A DNA stretch of 64,000 nt from Thalassia testudinum (taxonomy: Eukaryota; Streptophyta; Magnoliopsida; Alismatales; Hydrocharitaceae), in assembly GCA_037157565.1 (NCBI GenBank), contig JAZHRO010000073.1, positions 18,792,501 through 18,856,500 of the forward strand, in the 5' to 3' direction. This document shows, piece by piece, positions 11,552 through 22,582 of this stretch. Below the pieces are notes generated by a model that saw nothing but the letters and a program-made list of their open reading frames with translations, had not been told where the DNA came from and searched no databases. Position numbers and translations under genes: made by a program. Within the stretch, counting starts at the first letter, position 1. Each line of letters starts with the position of its first letter.

Positions 11552-13192
11552 GCTCATTACGCCCAGCCGATGACATAAAACTCAGTGCTTAACGGGAGGC
11601 AACCCGTCATTGTTGAAAAACCCGAAACCTTTCTTGGCATTCATATGCTGAATTCATATTGCACTTTAGGGTTCAAGCATTAGAACAGCCGACCTCACCT
11701 CAGGTACCCGTACCTGAGTTTGAAATTGTTCGCAATAGTCACCTTGACCTGTTCACCCACTCAAAACCTGTTCTAATGAATGATCTAAACTGAACTCGAA
11801 CCCACCTAATTTACAATGGGGACATTGCAAATCGTATGCATGGGGGGGTATGAAAGTGCAAAATGCCGTGAAAAATCATCTCACAAGAAAATGTTTCAAC
11901 AAAAAAATCACATCACAAAAATACCAAAAAAATGAAAAAATTCTTGAAAAAAAATAAAAAATTCTGAGGGGAGAGAAAATTTTGAGGCCATACAAATCAT
12001 GAGAAGAAAAAGAGGAAAAGTGAAAAGGAGCACAAAATGAAAAGAAAAAGAAGACATAGTCATTAGTAAGAAATTAACAAATTAATTGAGTTCTAGACCA
12101 TATCAAGAAAAAGAAAACGAAAGGAAAAAAGTGCTAATGAGACACAAAAGAGATTAGAAGGAATGTTGATCTTAGGCCTCTTGGGCTAGACTCCTAGGCT
12201 TAAAAATTCAAGTATTTTCTAAGATCTGGATAGTCCTCAAGAGGTTGGGGAAAATGTAAAGCTTAAGTATTAGGTCTAAGACTTAGGGAGTATTTGGCCT
12301 CGTTAACTGACCTCTGGTTTACAGGACTCAGTAACCTAAGCACCCTAATCCACACACAGTCTGGTTCAGTGCGCATAAGTATTAAAATCACGCAAATGTG
12401 TTTAACTTGTTCTAAAAAAGTCACCTAGATTAGGAGCGGCCGATCAACACAAGTTGATTTAGATGAGTTCCTGGTGCGGAGAGGTGGGAAATTCCCCTCA
12501 AAGATGTGTAATAACATATCATCTCCTCGGTGCTTGTCTCCTAGGATATTTACATATCTTACTGGGAGCATGTAAGCACCCTGAGCTGGTTCAGATGCCA
12601 TGGGCGGCAATATCACGAAATGTCGAATGCTAGGGTCTGAATTTAGCTACAAAACGCCATGGGCAGGATTATCTCGAAATCTTGAAAGCCAGGATTCCAG
12701 GGGTTGACATGGGCGGTGTTATCATGAAGCATCGATTGCTAAGGACCCTTCGAGGATTGATGATGGGGACTAGGAATCCGATACAGACTATGTTGAGAAG
12801 CCAATCCGAAGCTAGAAATAAAAAGAAAAGAGAGAGAAAACTCACCAAACAAAGAAAATCCTCTGCCTCCCTCTTACAAAAACGCACTGCAAACAGAATC
12901 GAGGCTAAAATATGTTACAAGCACTGGTGCTTTAACTGTGGAGTCCAATGAACCTTAAGATAGTTCCTGTAGGCCTTAAAAACCTTCACGGTGGACTGAG
13001 GCTAGAGCTAGTCAGGTCTGGATCTTGGTTGGTACTTGAGTATCTCTAGGCCTACTATCGGCATTCTAACCTAATCAAAAGAAAAAAAGCACTCATCATA
13101 GTTTTTAAGCATTAAAAGAACTCATGGTCTGGAATCAAAGTTAAAACCTTAAAATTTTGCGAAGGGACTAGCAAAAGCTAGGCATGGGGGTA
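11552..13192 (+). other. Element A 3' non-coding region with internal purine tract
   Basis: 1.6 kb where env-like genes lie in some Athila elements; here no long frame is seen. Landmarks: a hairpin acggg-aggcaa-cccgt (11592-11607), an internal polypurine-like tract gcatgggggggtatg (11838-11852), an A-rich stretch (11880-12130), three degenerate repeats starting catgggc (12599, 12658, 12708), and the true polypurine tract ggcatgggggta at 13181-13192 next to the 3' LTR. The first half aligns with B 63225-64000. Confidence 0.75.
12598..12765 (+). repeat. Three degenerate ~50-60-bp repeats
   Basis: Units start catgggcggcaatatcacga (12599), catgggcaggattatctcga (12658) and catgggcggtgttatcatga (12708), each followed about 20 bases later by a tgctagg/gccagg/tgctaagg block. 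They lie in the 3' non-coding region of A. Confidence 0.6.
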
Positions 13193-15961
13193 TGATGGGA
13201 ACACCATCATGAGCCCTAACTAGCTCTTTTTGACCCATGAAAGAGAATAAAGGCTCCTACATAACCAACTGGAGGTTCTAATTCACTGAATAACCTTTCT
13301 GAGAGAAAAGCAAGAAACAAGGGGTAAAACTGTAATTTTACCATTGTAGTACAACAATGGGTTTTCTCAAGGGCTAAACACATGTCAAATGATCTTAACA
13401 AGATAAAAAGTGGGTTGGTTCAAACAGGAAAGGGTTCGTGTGAATGCTGGGAATTAAATGACTTCTTGTAACACTAAAATAGATCCACTTGATTTAACAA
13501 GGTTCTGGTTAGGATAAAATTTACTTAAGCCCTCTAAAAATCATATAAAAATATTCTCTAGGGTTTATAACCTTCAATTTGGCCATTGGAACCTATTTTG
13601 ACCTAGAATGGGATCTCAGACAAATGTTTGCCCTAAATTGGGTTTTTACGTAAATTACCTAGTCAAACATGGTCAAACCCAAAATCCAACCTCACCATTG
13701 GATTCCTTACGTCGAAATTATGTTTTTACCAAAATATGGGCCTAAGGGGAATTCATCTTGACCCACTTTGCAAATAGGTCTAACCCTATTACATTTCTAC
13801 CCCTATCTTTCAAAAACCCTTACAATTGACCCCTAGCTTCTTCATCATTCTTTGTAATTAGGTCCCTCCACCATTATAGTGGAGGGAATCCTACTCCGAC
13901 GAGCTTAAAAGGGCGATTTCTCCCTGATCTCTCAGAGAATCCCCTTCAAAATTGAAAGGGAGATTCTCTGAGAAATCTCCTCTAGTGTGAACCCAATTAG
14001 AAGCCCTATTTGGTACCCAATCTCTCATGCGAACGCATGAGAGATTTGAGTCTCTCTCAAGTTTCCTCTACCAGCGAACTTGCCGTGCTTAGAAGCTTGG
14101 CTTCCAAGCACAAACCCGACCTCCAGGGCCTATGTAAGAAACCCTAATTCGCCCCACATCTCCTAAGCTTGAATTTAGCCGGAGAACTCCCTCAATTTCA
14201 TCTCTCCTCCCCCGGCCGACCTGCTCATCAAACTCCGGCGACTTCTCCCACTCTCCCTCGTCACCTAGCCACAATACCAATGGTAGGTTCCTCTTCCTCT
14301 CGCTCGTCCGCGTCGCGCAACACCCACCGACGCTCCTGCATCCCCTTCGTCCTCGCCGACCTACCTCACTGAGCATCTTCGTCTCCGACGTCGGCGATAT
14401 ACATAGATGCCATCCCTGCCTCCCCCTTCGTCTCTTCACTCCCAGATAAGTCCTCTCACCCTCTACTCCCTTTTCCCCTCTTTATTTCCTTCAAACAACC
14501 ACTGCCGCACTCCACCACCATCATCCCCTATAGCTCTGGCCACCACTCTGGCGAGTTCACTCCACCTCCACAGACCACCTCCCTCCTCGCCGACCGGTCC
14601 ATAAGCACCGCCCTGACTCACTGATCATAACCCCCCACTCACAACACTCCGCCACTCACCCACAAGCGCCCTCGAACACACCCACACACACGGCCGCAAT
14701 GTGCCCTAAGCAAGCTACCTCAGGCGGTTCCACACCATGCCGACCACCTCTGCACGTTCGTCGCACCGTGGTGAAGCTCCCTGAGCTTTTTAACGTGACC
14801 GCGAGGCTGTTTGTGTGATTTCAGGTCTAGGGGTTTGCCACCATTGACGCACACCAGGAAGCTTGCTTGCAAGCTTCTCCAGGCTGTGCCCACTCCAGGA
14901 TCCAGTCCCAGGTATTGCGGAGAGCCTTCGCAAACATCTCCAGGTGACCAATTGAAGCCAAGAGCCATCACTGCTATTGTAATCGAGCAACACACCTCTG
15001 CTGCAGGCGCACGCGAAAGAGGGTGGGAAGTTAGTCCCACCTCGGAAACATCTGGCGCTCCGCACCCGCATAAAAGGAATTTCTGCATAGGGCTTATCAC
15101 CTCCAACTCACGAGGTGAGGTCCCCTCTCACCCGACCCGACGCCTTGTCCGTGATCACACCCCGCGAACCTGGTGATCCGACCCGACCGCACACCTCGCC
15201 CACCACCGCACGCCGGTGGGCCTGGTCCCGAGCGCATATCCGACCCGATTACCTGAGAAGTGGCTCTGGGAGAGCGAACCTAAGAGAGAAAGGAGAGAAG
15301 AGAGCTCACGTGGGTAGGGGGTAGGTTTTGCTCTACAGGCCGAAGAAGAGAAGAAGGAGAAGGCTAAGGCAGAAGAAGAAGGAGCTGAAGGAAAAGGGCC
15401 GAAGTCAAAGAAAGAAAAAAAAAGAGAAGGAACTGAAGGAAGAAGAAGCGAAAGGCAGTCAACAAAGGAAAGAGAAGAAGGTAGAGGAAGAGAAAGGCTA
15501 AGGCATGGAAGCAGAAGCCAAAATCAGAAGAGAAAAACAAAGAGAAAGGCAAAGGAAGAAGATAAAGAAGAGAAAGAAAGAAGAAGAAGATTGAAAGTAG
15601 CCACCACAGACAGAGAAAAGAAGAACAGGAGAAGAAGAAAAGAGAGAGTTGAGCACTATAGCATCAACATTTTATGGCATCTAATTCACAAATCAGACGT
15701 CCAATTTTGTATTTATTCACATACATTGGTTCCTTTAGTGCCTTACATTTATTCCTATCTTTTTGCACTATAACATTGATCATATTGCATATTATATTCT
15801 TTCAAATTCTCAAGTTGTGATCTTGATTTCTAAACCCTAATTTGCTCCCTGTGTTCGATCTCGTACTTTAAAATTCTAGTAAAAAATTGTATTTGTTTTG
15901 AATGCTTTTTCGACTGTACTACAATGCGACCTTTTTAAAACTCGATCAAGTGTCCCAAACA
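13193..15961 (+). repeat. Element A 3' LTR
   Basis: 2769 bp, beginning tgatgggaacacc and ending gtgtcccaaaca. It aligns along its whole length with 2164-4911. A clear difference is in hairpin 2, where both arms changed (14021-14031 and 14034-14044) and pairing is kept. Hairpin 3 here has one mismatch. Confidence 0.9.
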
Positions 15962-17006
15962 CCGCCCCTTGGGTTGAGACCCGGGGTGGGTTTGGCTACT
16001 CTACGTCGACTCATGTTTGGCCCTCGCGTACGTGGTACCGAGGTGAGCTACTTTGTAAGGAGGGAGCTAGCCACCCCATGGGGCCCGGGGTTAGGACTAG
16101 CCACCATACATCGACTCTTGTTAAGTTCATTGGGCAAATCGGGATAGTCGGACGAGGGTACGCGGACTATGGAGGGGCGAGACCCTTGTTCTGTTTTAAG
16201 AGGGCAAGGCCCTATGTTGTTCTGTGCTGTACTTTTAGGCGTAACTGCTAACGGAAACGACTGATCGCGTGCCAGTACGGGGTAGCTACTCGTGCGCTTA
16301 TCGCGTGTGTCGTAGTCACTGCTACATCGCAACCGTGACCTCGGGGTGATTGACTGGGTGTAGGACTACCACAGGGGACTCTCCCGGCCAAGAGAGCACC
16401 ACGTATACATCCTACATCACGAGAAAGACTGCAATCAAGCTTGTCCCCTTAAGGGACAGTCAAGATCAAGAAATGACCAGATTCTTAAGAGAATAAATAA
16501 ATCAGAATAACTGGTTGAGCTAATGGAAATGAATAATGAATTAGTTGCTTGTCTTATGTTAATTGTTATGTAAATGGCTTAACTACCACTCTACTTAGCG
16601 TTAGTTGACCATGTATTTTATAACCTTGTTCAGGTCAGGGAGTTGAGCAGCCAACACCACCGGCTGCAAAGGGAACTGGGCCTAGTCGAGCCCATCCTTA
16701 GCTGTTGTCCCCTTTTTGTTTACAAGCTTCTGTTGTTGTAGTAAGTGTTCGATATATGCAATACTACTTCTATTACATTTTCACTTTATTTTCCGCTGCT
16801 GTAGTTGTGATGGCATATAATATTGTGAGACTATTCGTTTTGTTTCCTTTGATGTCTACTTATTTATTTTCTGCCTAGTTACATTGCATGTGTGGTTGTG
16901 GAACCTTTTCTGCTTTTGGTTGTTTCTTGTAGGACGACTGGGTCTTGGGATTAGTCGAGGAGAGCCAATCTCAGGTCCTATTGGGATCTGCGATCGGGTC
17001 GTAATA
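15962..17006 (+). repeat. Element E 5' LTR, second part
   Basis: Begins with the right-hand copy of A's target duplication (ccgcc) and continues E's 5' LTR from the point interrupted at 2163. It matches 24356-25390 of the 3' LTR (gggttgagacccggggtggg near the start; gggatct and cgatcgggtcgtaata at the end). Confidence 0.85.
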
Positions 17007-17010
17007 AAGA

Positions 17011-17022
17011 TGGTATCAGAGC
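17011..17022 (+). other. Primer binding site of element E (tRNA-iMet)
   Basis: tggtatcagagc, four bases after the LTR end. This is the standard site complementary to the 3' end of initiator Met tRNA, used by chromoviruses and most copia elements. Confidence 0.9.
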
Positions 17023-17193
17023 AAGGTCATCCCGATAAATGAACCAAATGATTTGGAAGTAACCACTCATGTGCATGTAACTAGGATAGCCATCACAACA
17101 TATCGCTTTGACCTTCGCTTCCGAGTCTTATTTCTTTATGTAATTTGGTATCATTAACAGTTCTTGTTCTTTCTCTTATATCCCGTGTAGGAG

Positions 17194-18460
17194 ATGCCTC
17201 GTCAAGGATCCCTTGAGGCTGGCCGCGGACGTGGTCATGGTTGTAGGCATGGTCGTAGGGGCGGACGTGCCAGGCCTGAGGCATCAGTTGACCCACCCCT
17301 CCTTTCGGGCATCCAGGCCTAGGATCTCGCCTAGCTGATCTAGGATATAGTATGAGAGGAGCTCCAGCAGCCTCCTCGGCCACCCGTCCTTGAGGACGTG
17401 GAGGGAGAGTCCTCTGTGGGACAAGGGAACTGTCGCAACGCCAAACGTACTGGAGGGGGAGGGGGTGATCCTCCACCACTCCCACCACCCTCAGACACTT
17501 CCAAGCACGAGCCCTCCTTTCCTGGAGTACCTGTTCCCCCATTGCAGCTCGCCATGAGCTTTTCGACCAGATCCATAAGCTGAAGCTCCCCTCCTTCAAG
17601 GCGGATGAGAGCCCGTCTAAGGCAAAGGACTGGCTGGAGTAGATAGAGAAGGTGTTTGACACACTCTTCCCTCCTACAGAGTGTCGCATCACCTTTGCCA
17701 TGTACCAGTTGGAGAGTGCAGTCCACAGGTAGTGGAGGGCAGTCCGAGGCCAGGAGGGAAGAGAGCCGCCGTGGGAACAGTTTGTGGCTCTCTTCTGCGA
17801 GCAGTACTTTCCGCAAACCTAACAGGACTAGAGGAGGTGAGAGTTTCACACTCTCCTCTAGGAGGTGATGACAATTAACGCGTACCATACGTATTTCCTA
17901 GAGTTGTCACACTTCACCCCGACAGCTGTGGCTACTGAGGAGTGCCTGTGGAGGTTTATTGAGGGACTTCGACTTGCGATTCGGGGGTATGTGAAACCCC
18001 TAAAGCTGCCCACTTTTTCTCTGATGGTCAAGGCAACCATGACCTATGATGAGACCAACCCGACAGCGCAGGACACTGACGGTGGACGAAAGAGACCCTA
18101 CCAGCCAGAGTACTCACAGGGCTGTCGACAGAGGAGGCACACGGCGCACGCAGAGGAGTCGTCTCGTTCTGCGGGGCCACCAGTGGCCTTTGGGAGCCTT
18201 AGACAGGGGCCAGCTGCCAGCATTGGACCCTGACCCAGCCACCAGTAGGGACAAATTAAGGGAGGAGGTCATGCCCCTTTCTACTACCAGTGTGGCAGTA
18301 GGGCCACATTAGGAGGGACTGCCCGTCTAGGGCTGGAGCACAGCAGATACTCCCCACACTGAGCGCTGGAGGCCGATCTGGCGACCACGATCACCAGGCG
18401 CGTGGAGGAGGATAGTAGTCACGAGGAGGGTACTAGACAACTGCTGCTTGCCCTACCCAG
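17194..18460 (+). pseudogene. gag: Element E gag, broken
   Basis: Gag of the chromovirus. The likely start is the ATG at 17194 (MPRQGSLEAGRGRGHG), a basic N-terminus usual in this lineage. The capsid part is seen in pieces in several frames, for example the FDQIHKLKLPSF block near 17560 and TYFLELSHFTPTAVATEECLW with RFIEGLRLAIRGYV around 17890-17990. A zinc knuckle is visible near 18285-18335 (YQCGS then, after a one-base shift, an RRDCPS-type end); the first Cys is replaced by Tyr. Stops and shifts are frequent, which makes this one of the most decayed coding regions of the window. Confidence 0.75.
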
Positions 18461-19170
18461 AGTGTGGCCGCTTCTTCTACACCCAGAGCTGAGGGACGTA
18501 TCAATGCCCTAACACACAAAGACACCGGGGCTTCAGGTTTTATGGTGGCAGGTATGGTTACCATTTTTAGCAGATTAGTCTACATTCTTTTCGATTCTAG
18601 TGCCACACACTCTTTTTGTCTCCTCGAGTTTTTCCGTCAGTTTAGGGCCGAGCAGTGTACTATTAGAGGTTTTGTTCCTGATTAGAGGGCGAGGTGGATA
18701 GTTGTTCGTAGTAGAGGAGGTCTTTACAGATTGTGAGGTTGCTAGAGGGGGAAACAGTCTGCCCGCCGACCTGATAGTGATCCCAATGGAGGACTTTGGC
18801 GTGATCCTAAGGATGGACTGGCTGTCTACCTATCACACCCTAGTGAATTGTTTTGGGAGGAAGATCATCTTCTCCATATCGGAATTGCCTCCCTTTGAAT
18901 TTTGCGGCCAGCCGGTAGACGAAGGTTTCAGGTGCATCTCCGCTCTTCAGGCAACGAAGCTTTTGAGCCAGGGGTGTGAGGGCTTCTTAGCTTGTGTTGT
19001 AGCAGAGCCTAGCCTCGTGGCCAACTTTCAGAGTATCCCGATGGTCTACGAGTACCCTGACGTCTTCCCAGAGGAGTTGCCAGGACTATCGCCTGAGCGT
19101 TTAGATCGAGTTTGAGATCTCACTGGTACTGAGGAACAACCCCATTTCTATTGCATCGTACAGGATGGCT
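18461..19170 (+). pseudogene. Element E protease and first residues of RT
   Basis: Aspartic protease with LFDSSATHSF; the active-site Asp codon is at 18593-18595, and the usual DSGA reads DSSA. It is followed by the chromovirus blocks VIPMEDFGVILRMDWLS (around 18780) and EYPDVFPEELPGLSPERLDR (around 19050-19110), the standard run-up to RT. After a frameshift near 19113 the reading ISIASYRMA is found up to 19170, and there the element stops at foreign sequence. Stops at 18683-18685 and 19113-19115 break the frame. Confidence 0.8.
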
Positions 19171-19394
19171 AATAAATGCTAGTTTATCATCATTCTTTTG
19201 CATTAAAACAATCCTAGATCTTAGGGTTTTTGCTTCGCAAATGGGTTTTTGGGTTGCATTTAGTCATAAATTAGGTTAAGCATGCATTGCATTTTTTATT
19301 GTCTTTTTAATGTGTTTTTGTGAGTGTTAGGGATGAACAAATTAACAGATCCCTAGAACCCTAGCACTCAGGAAGGCAACAGGTGAAGGAAAAG

Positions 19395-20110
19395 CTCAAA
19401 CTAGCTAGAACTCAGCTTGATCCAGCTCACCATAGTTGGAATCCAGCTTACATGGACTAGGGTCAGCTCATCCTAGCTCCATTCAGCTCATTTCAGCTGA
19501 ATGGCAGCTCAAGAGAGCTCATCTCAGCTCACCCTAGCTCAGGTCAGCTCAGATCTAGCTCAACTTAGTTGAGTCTAGCTCATCTCATCTCCTATGAGTT
19601 CACAAGGAACTCTAGCTAGCTCAATTGAGTTGACTGGAGTTCACCTCAACTCAAGACCAGCCTGATCCAGCTCCACTCAACTCCAGCTAGCTGAAGATGA
19701 ATTCATTCTAGCTGAGGAAGCTTAAGTCCAGCTCCCAGGGACTCAGCTTAGCTGCCTCAACCAACTCAATCCTCCTCGAGAGCACCAGACCCAGTTCACC
19801 TCAGCTCCATTCAGCAGAAGCCAGCTCACTTTAGCTTGGCTTAGCAGCAAGCAAAGAACGAGAAAGCTAAGCTAGCTAGAGTAGCCCCATGTTGACCTCT
19901 TTAGTAGCTGCCAACTCCAATTCAGCTCCAGACTCTTCATATCTAGCTCCTCTCCTCAAACCCTAAGCTCCACATGCCTACTCCTCCACTCCACTACTAG
20001 CTAAGCTTAGCTATCATCCAACTCCTTGGCCATCCATCAGCCATAACTTAACCCTATCTAGCTCCATTTACTAAGTAAACTCAAGTCCACCTAGCTAGCT
20101 CCACCTCTAC
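19395..20110 (+). repeat. Degenerate AGCT-rich array
   Basis: About 40 AGCT tetramers in about 715 bp, mostly as cagctca, tagctca or tagctag, separated by 5-20 bases without a fixed period. It lies in the U3 part of the F LTR, upstream of the TATA box. At random only about three would be expected. Confidence 0.8.
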
Positions 20111-20115
20111 TCAAG

Positions 20116-20401
20116 TTGGCGCCACCTTCTTCACCACCCTTCACCCCTCAATCACCACCAAAAGACACCTAGATGTTGGTGCCAAAACCACGCTAACCAC
20201 CCACCTTTTTGGTGCCAACATCACCTCCCATATCCACCCTACACATTACCCTTCCAAGCCACATCCACCATCCACCTCAACCCCCTTCTAGAAGCCTAGA
20301 AGTTGGCACCAACCCATGGCACCTCTCCATGGTTGGCGCCACTTTTAGGTGTCCCTTGGCCACCCATAACTACCCCCCTTACATTCCTTAGGTGGCGCCA
20401 A
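20116..20401 (+). promoter_or_regulatory. Six E2F-like palindromes upstream of the F TATA box
   Basis: ttggcgcca (20116-20124), ttggtgccaa (20176-20185 and 20209-20218), ttggcaccaa (20303-20312), ttggcgcca (20333-20341) and tggcgccaa (20393-20401). All are variants of one palindrome, TTGGCGCCAA, which resembles the E2F recognition core. They end about 90 bp before tataaaaag at 20492. Function is inferred from the motif and its position only. Confidence 0.55.
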
Positions 20402-20491
20402 CTCCCCTTAGCCTAAGGATCACCTAACCACCCCCATCTTCCCATCTTAGCCATCCATCTCAAGAGTCAACTTAACCCTCCCATCCTACCC

Positions 20492-20500
20492 TATAAAAAG
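20492..20500 (+). promoter_or_regulatory. TATA box of element F
   Basis: tataaaaag in the context ccctataaaaagacc, preceded by the palindrome cluster and followed by C-rich leader sequence. A canonical plant TATA box. Confidence 0.65.
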
Positions 20501-21357
20501 ACCAACACCCACCACCATGCAATCCATCCTTGGCTAGCAAAATACCTCTTATATTCTACCAAGAGAGAAGAAGAAGAAGATTAAGGGGATACTCTGTCCC
20601 CTTGGTGCCTTCCCCTCTTCCCTTCTCTCTTGTGCCCACACCAACCAAAGGAGAAGCCAAGCAAGGAAGACCTTTGGAGGAGGTCTTGAGGGTGGAATAC
20701 AACCATCCTTGGAGGAGAGCTTAGAGGTGGTCCACGCCACCTTGGAGGAAAGCCTTGGCACGCCCCCCTACTTCAGGGTTTGCCAAGGAAGCTACACCTT
20801 GAAGAATTTTGCAAGGAGGAATTGGAGCAAGAGCCTCGCCATCTTCACCATCATTTCAAAGGATTTTTGTGTTTTCATTACATGCATTTTTAATTCTAGT
20901 AGTTTAAGCATTCTTCTACTAGATTCTTGTAAAACAATTCCTTAATTTTATACAAGTTTCCTTCATTAGATTTTTTTGTCTTGATTGCAATTTAAATTTC
21001 CCTTTTGTGCATTCACTTCCCTCCCTCTCTAATTACCTTAGGCCTTCACGTGCCTAGGGTAAGCTTAGAAGGAAGGTAGCTCTTGTCACCTAGGGTTACT
21101 ATTAGGAGTAGTTATCATCAATTCGAAATCCTTGTTATTTCAAATACAAAACAAAAAAAATGATATATTGAAAAGACCAAAAGAAAGTTGAGACTTATTT
21201 TCGAAGCAAGAAATTTGATTTGCAAGTATATTGCCTCCTTGGACGACCCTAGATACTCTCCTATCTAGGTTATAAATTTTAAAAGCATATGCGATTTTGC
21301 GTGTTACGACTTTAAAAATCTGCTTTTATAAATCACGCCAAATTTCGCAACACTTTT

Positions 21358-21375
21358 TGGCATCGTTGCCGGGGA
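21358..21375 (+). other. Primer binding site of element F (tRNA-Asp type)
   Basis: tggcatcgttgccgggga, differing from the perfect site of element C at two positions (G-to-A and C-to-T). It places F in or near the Athila branch. Confidence 0.75.
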
Positions 21376-21453
21376 GGCACGACTTTGCTTAATCATTCTT
21401 TCTCTTGCTTGAAGTGGATTTTATCCCTTTCTCTTTCTTTTCTCTTGTGTGTG

Positions 21454-21593
21454 CAGGTATTGCAAGAAGAAAGCGGGAATTTGGAAGCAAAAGCTCAAAG
21501 TTCCTTTTCTTCCCGCGGATTTTCAGGTATTGTAGGAAGAAAGCGGGAATTTGGAAACAAAAGCTTAAAGTTTCTTTTCTTCCCACGGATTTT
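21454..21593 (+). repeat. 70-bp tandem duplication in the F leader
   Basis: Two adjacent 70-bp copies (21454-21523 and 21524-21593), both starting caggtattg and containing gaagaaagcgggaatttgga; they differ at a handful of positions. The remaining leader to 22205 is AT-rich, with no gene. Confidence 0.85.
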
Positions 21594-22205
21594 CAAGTTG
21601 GTTTCTTCTCTCTTGTCGCACCTAAACTAAAAGACTACCAAAATACACTAAACTTGGCTTTCGGGACCCTAAAAAACTTAATTAAGTGGAGTGGTGCATT
21701 TTAAAACTCATTGATTGCTTGTTTGCACCATTAACACCACCCCATTTCAAGTATTGGTGTTCTGCTTTTTTGAATCCAGACTTCTATCCAGATTTGAAAA
21801 ATCAATTTCGATCACCAAAGGCCTCCTAAAATCTTGGAATTTTACATTGAGATTCCAAATCAAGTTGGAAACATTTTTTCCAAATTTCATACTAATTGGA
21901 TTTGTATTTAATTTTTAAAAATTCGTGGATTGCCGAGAGGTCACACCCTCTAATCTTCCTATTTTGCTACAGTCCACTAATTTTTAGAATTTTTATACTC
22001 ATCCAATTTTTGTGAAATTTAGCTTTTTTGAATCCTTGTGAAATTATACACATCATATAAAATCATCAAAATTTTCTAAGGTCGGTGGTAATACTAAAAA
22101 GTCAAAAATACCTATGGGTATCATTTCTGGACTTTGACACCAGTATAAATAAAAATTCAAAACAATTATCAAACAAATTCCTAAAATATTAAAAAAATAT
22201 TTTAC

Positions 22206-22508
22206 ATCGGAGTCATGCATGACGTGTTCCATGTGTCCAACCTCAGGAAGTACGTCACCGATCCCAGCCACCTTCTGAGCCACGAGAGTGTCGAGGTGGG
22301 AGATGACCTAACCTACCCCAAGAGGCCGATGCAGATACTAGACAGAGCCGTCCGGAGTCTAAGACGGAAGCAGGTGCCCCTAGTAAAGGTCCTATGGAGA
22401 AGCCAATGATACGAAGAGGCGACTTGGGAGCTCGAGGCAATAATGCGAGAGCAGTACCCGAAGCTTTTTGAGGGTACGTCTCTTCTGGTCAACTTTGGTC
22501 CTCTTTGA
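22206..22508 (+). pseudogene. Element E integrase C-terminus with chromodomain-type tail
   Basis: The frame starting near 22206 reads HDVFHVSNLRKYVTDPSH, then LTYPKRPMQILDRAVRSLRR, KQVPLVKVLWRSQ and, after an in-frame TGA at 22407-22409, YEEATWELEAIMREQYPKLF, ending at 22508. This is the usual end of a chromovirus integrase, whose tail directs insertion into heterochromatin. The catalytic core is absent, having been lost with the arrival of segment F. Confidence 0.85.
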
Positions 22509-22582
22509 GTTTGTTATGCGCTTTTACATTATTTCTGCACCCTACTTAGCTCAAGTTTCAGGGGTGAAACTTCCTTTAAGCT

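Larger units (their letters stand above)
2164..15961 (+). mobile_element. Element A: full-length Athila-type Ty3/gypsy retrotransposon
   Basis: A 13.8-kb element with two LTRs (2164-4911, 13193-15961), a tRNA-Asp-type PBS, gag-pro-RT-RNase H-integrase in the order of the Tat/Athila branch of Ty3/gypsy, a long non-coding 3' region and a polypurine tract just before the 3' LTR. Each LTR starts with TG and ends with CA, and a 5-bp target duplication flanks the whole. No env-like frame is visible between integrase and the 3' LTR. Several in-frame stops and frameshifts make it non-autonomous today. It is closest to element B in both LTR and coding sequence. Confidence 0.9.
19177..21352 (+). repeat. 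Element F LTR
   Basis: Starts tgctagtttatc, ends tttcgcaaca, and is followed after five bases by a PBS, so this is a 5' LTR of about 2.18 kb. Inside: an array of AGCT motifs (19395-20110), a cluster of six ttggcgccaa-like palindromes (20116-20401), a TATA box tataaaaag (20492-20500), then transcribed leader. No second copy exists in the window, so the left edge is inferred from the TG and is less sure than the right edge. Confidence 0.65.
19171..22205 (+). mobile_element. Element F: 5' end of another Athila-like element replacing E's RT-integrase core
   Basis: Consists of one LTR (19177-21352), a tRNA-Asp-type PBS (21358) and about 830 bp of leader, with no gag, pol or second LTR. On the left E stops within the start of RT; on the right E resumes in the C-terminal part of integrase. 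A simple insertion would leave both halves of E intact, so insertion must have been followed by a deletion removing F's body and E's RT-RNase H-integrase core. The exact right edge (about 22205) is judged from where the integrase reading begins. Confidence 0.7.

Noticed and set aside
11552..13192. Possible env-like gene of Athila elements
   Set aside because: No frame longer than 90 codons, no membrane segment or splice-supported exon visible in A, B, C or D spacers.
17340..17888. Minus-strand frames of 182 and 202 codons
   Set aside because: Antisense to chromovirus gag.
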